Origin: Desulfobacteraceae bacterium
GTDB taxonomy: Bacteria; Desulfobacterota; DSM-4660; Desulfatiglandales; Desulfatiglandaceae
NCBI GenBank assembly: GCA_030632525.1
Contig: DAOVUP010000150.1
Span: forward strand, 1-5,164
Direction: 5' to 3'
DNA: 5,164 bases
Shown here: positions 4,453 through 5,164 of the stretch, piece by piece
Layout of the letters: every line of letters begins with the position of its first letter
Position numbering within the stretch: position 1 is the first letter of the stretch
Notes under the pieces: model-generated
The model's database searches: none
What the model saw: the letters and a program-made list of their open reading frames with translations, nothing else
Told to the model about the DNA's origin: nothing
Made by a program: the position numbers and the translations under genes

Positions 4453-5164
4453 ATGGGTGTAGCAACATATATAAAAGATGAGAAGGATGGGATCAAAGAG
4501 GTTATTTTGCAGTCGGGAATCAAGGTCAAACCGGTATATGGGCCTGATGATCTTGAAAGAGTCGGTTTTGATTATAAGGAAGATCTCGGGGATACAGGTG
4601 AATTTCCCTTTACGAGAAGCATCCATCCTTTGGGTTTCAGGAGTCGGAACTGGACTACCCGCCAGTATACCGGGTTTGGCACTCCCGAGGAAACCAATGA
4701 ACGATTCAAGCTGATGATCTCGCATGGTCAAACAGGACTTAATGTGGCCTTTGATCTCCCAACGCAGATGGGCTACGATTCTGACGATGAGATGTCCGAA
4801 GGAGAAGTGGGACGGGTAGGTATGGCCGTCGATTCCCTGAGAGACTTTGAGATCGCCTTCAAGGATATTCAACTCAACCGTATAGGGAGCGGTTTGACTA
4901 TCAACGCGGTCGCATCAATCATGTTGGCCATGTATCAGACTGTGGCCGAAAAATTCGGATATAATAAAACAGAGATATCAGCAACCCCCCAGAACGATAT
5001 CTTAAAAGAGATTGTTGGGAGAGGGGCATGGATATACCCAGTGGAACCGGCGGTGAGGCTAATCGGTGATACCATTGAATACGCCATGAAAGAGCTACCA
5101 AGATGTAATCCGGTCTCTGTTTGCGGCTACCATATCAGGGAGTCAGGCTGCACACCGGCACAGG
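4453..5164 (+). CDS. Large catalytic subunit of a B12-dependent acyl-CoA mutase, methylmalonyl-CoA mutase type (3' end outside the window)
   Basis: This is the open reading frame from 4453 to the right edge, 237 full codons with no stop. It encodes the N-terminal part of the substrate-binding TIM barrel of a methylmalonyl-CoA mutase-family enzyme. Recognisable segments are NWTTRQYTGFGTPEETN (66-82), GQTGLNVAFDLPTQMGYDSD (93-112), LTIN (148-151), QNDILKE (180-186), YPVEPAVRLI (195-204) and GYHIRESG (225-232). By eye it aligns without gaps to the Propionibacterium enzyme with an offset of 17. Tyr72, Arg190 and His227 then match catalytic Tyr89, Arg207 and His244, so the substrate should carry a free carboxylate. 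Isobutyryl-CoA and 2-hydroxyisobutyryl-CoA mutases replace that Arg by Gln. Other channel positions differ: His58 for Tyr75, Gly61 for Met78, Asn97 for Ser114, Gly147 for Ser164. A separate B12 subunit lies just upstream, so this chain probably ends near 550 residues without its own B12 domain. Methylmalonyl-CoA itself remains a possible substrate. Confidence 0.94.
   Translation, partial: MGVATYIKDEKDGIKEVILQSGIKVKPVYGPDDLERVGFDYKEDLGDTGEFPFTRSIHPLGFRSRNWTTRQYTGFGTPEETNERFKLMISHGQTGLNVAFDLPTQMGYDSDDEMSEGEVGRVGMAVDSLRDFEIAFKDIQLNRIGSGLTINAVASIMLAMYQTVAEKFGYNKTEISATPQNDILKEIVGRGAWIYPVEPAVRLIGDTIEYAMKELPRCNPVSVCGYHIRESGCTPAQ

Noticed and set aside
4478..4714. A 78-codon open frame on the + strand inside the mutase large-subunit region
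   Set aside because: It lies in a different frame from the mutase frame that starts at 4453, which shows strong family motifs and stays open to the window edge. This one has no recognisable content.
4426..4872. A 148-codon open frame on the - strand opposite the mutase large subunit
   Set aside because: It is antisense to a clearly conserved coding region, with no family motif. The other - strand frames across the window (for example 1318-1593, 2205-2552, 2623-3006) were rejected for the same reason.
4453..5164. Isobutyryl-CoA or 2-hydroxyisobutyryl-CoA mutase identity
   Set aside because: Those enzymes replace the catalytic Tyr by Phe or Ile and the carboxylate-binding Arg by Gln. Here both the Tyr (72) and the Arg (190) are kept.

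Overview
The window is a tightly packed, one-direction (+ strand) stretch of bacterial catabolic DNA with six protein genes and little intergenic space. The gene set points to an anaerobic, acyl-CoA-degrading bacterium. It comprises a family III CoA-transferase, an electron-transfer flavoprotein alpha subunit fused to a two-cluster ferredoxin, a stand-alone acyl-CoA dehydrogenase, a GntR/FCD regulator, and a B12-dependent mutase split into small and large subunits. A sulfate-reducing or syntrophic member of the Desulfobacterota would fit. This assignment comes from gene content and general resemblance, not from a marker gene.

Layout. Positions 2-706 hold the C-terminal ~60% of a CaiB/BaiF-type CoA-transferase cut by the left edge. 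Positions 719-1942 encode the ferredoxin-EtfA fusion, starting 12 bases after the previous stop. Positions 1915-3048 encode an acyl-CoA dehydrogenase whose start overlaps the etfA end by 28 bases. These three form one apparent transcription unit. Positions 3049-3146 are a short gap containing a tandem heptamer repeat. A GntR-family regulator follows at 3147-3851; its start is placed at an internal ATG with a good ribosome binding site. Positions 3852-3963 are a second gap with short repeats and a small palindromic patch. The small B12-binding mutase subunit is at 3964-4383, and the large catalytic subunit starts at 4453 and runs off the right edge. The large subunit has no stop codon in the window.

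How the parts may work together (inference): a free carboxylic acid, probably a dicarboxylate, is activated by CoA transfer. A carboxylated acyl-CoA is rearranged by the B12 mutase, and an acyl-CoA dehydrogenase oxidises an intermediate and passes electrons to the ETF. The GntR/FCD protein probably senses a pathway acid or CoA ester.

Three points deserve attention. The mutase keeps the methylmalonyl-CoA mutase catalytic trio (Tyr, Arg, His) but changes several other pocket positions. The acyl-CoA dehydrogenase has Gly where the usual catalytic Glu sits. The ETF alpha gene has no beta-subunit gene beside it in this window. Together these suggest a specialised pathway, for example branched or alkyl-substituted succinate/malonate CoA esters as in anaerobic alkane degradation, rather than ordinary propionate metabolism. 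This is a hypothesis, not something the sequence proves.
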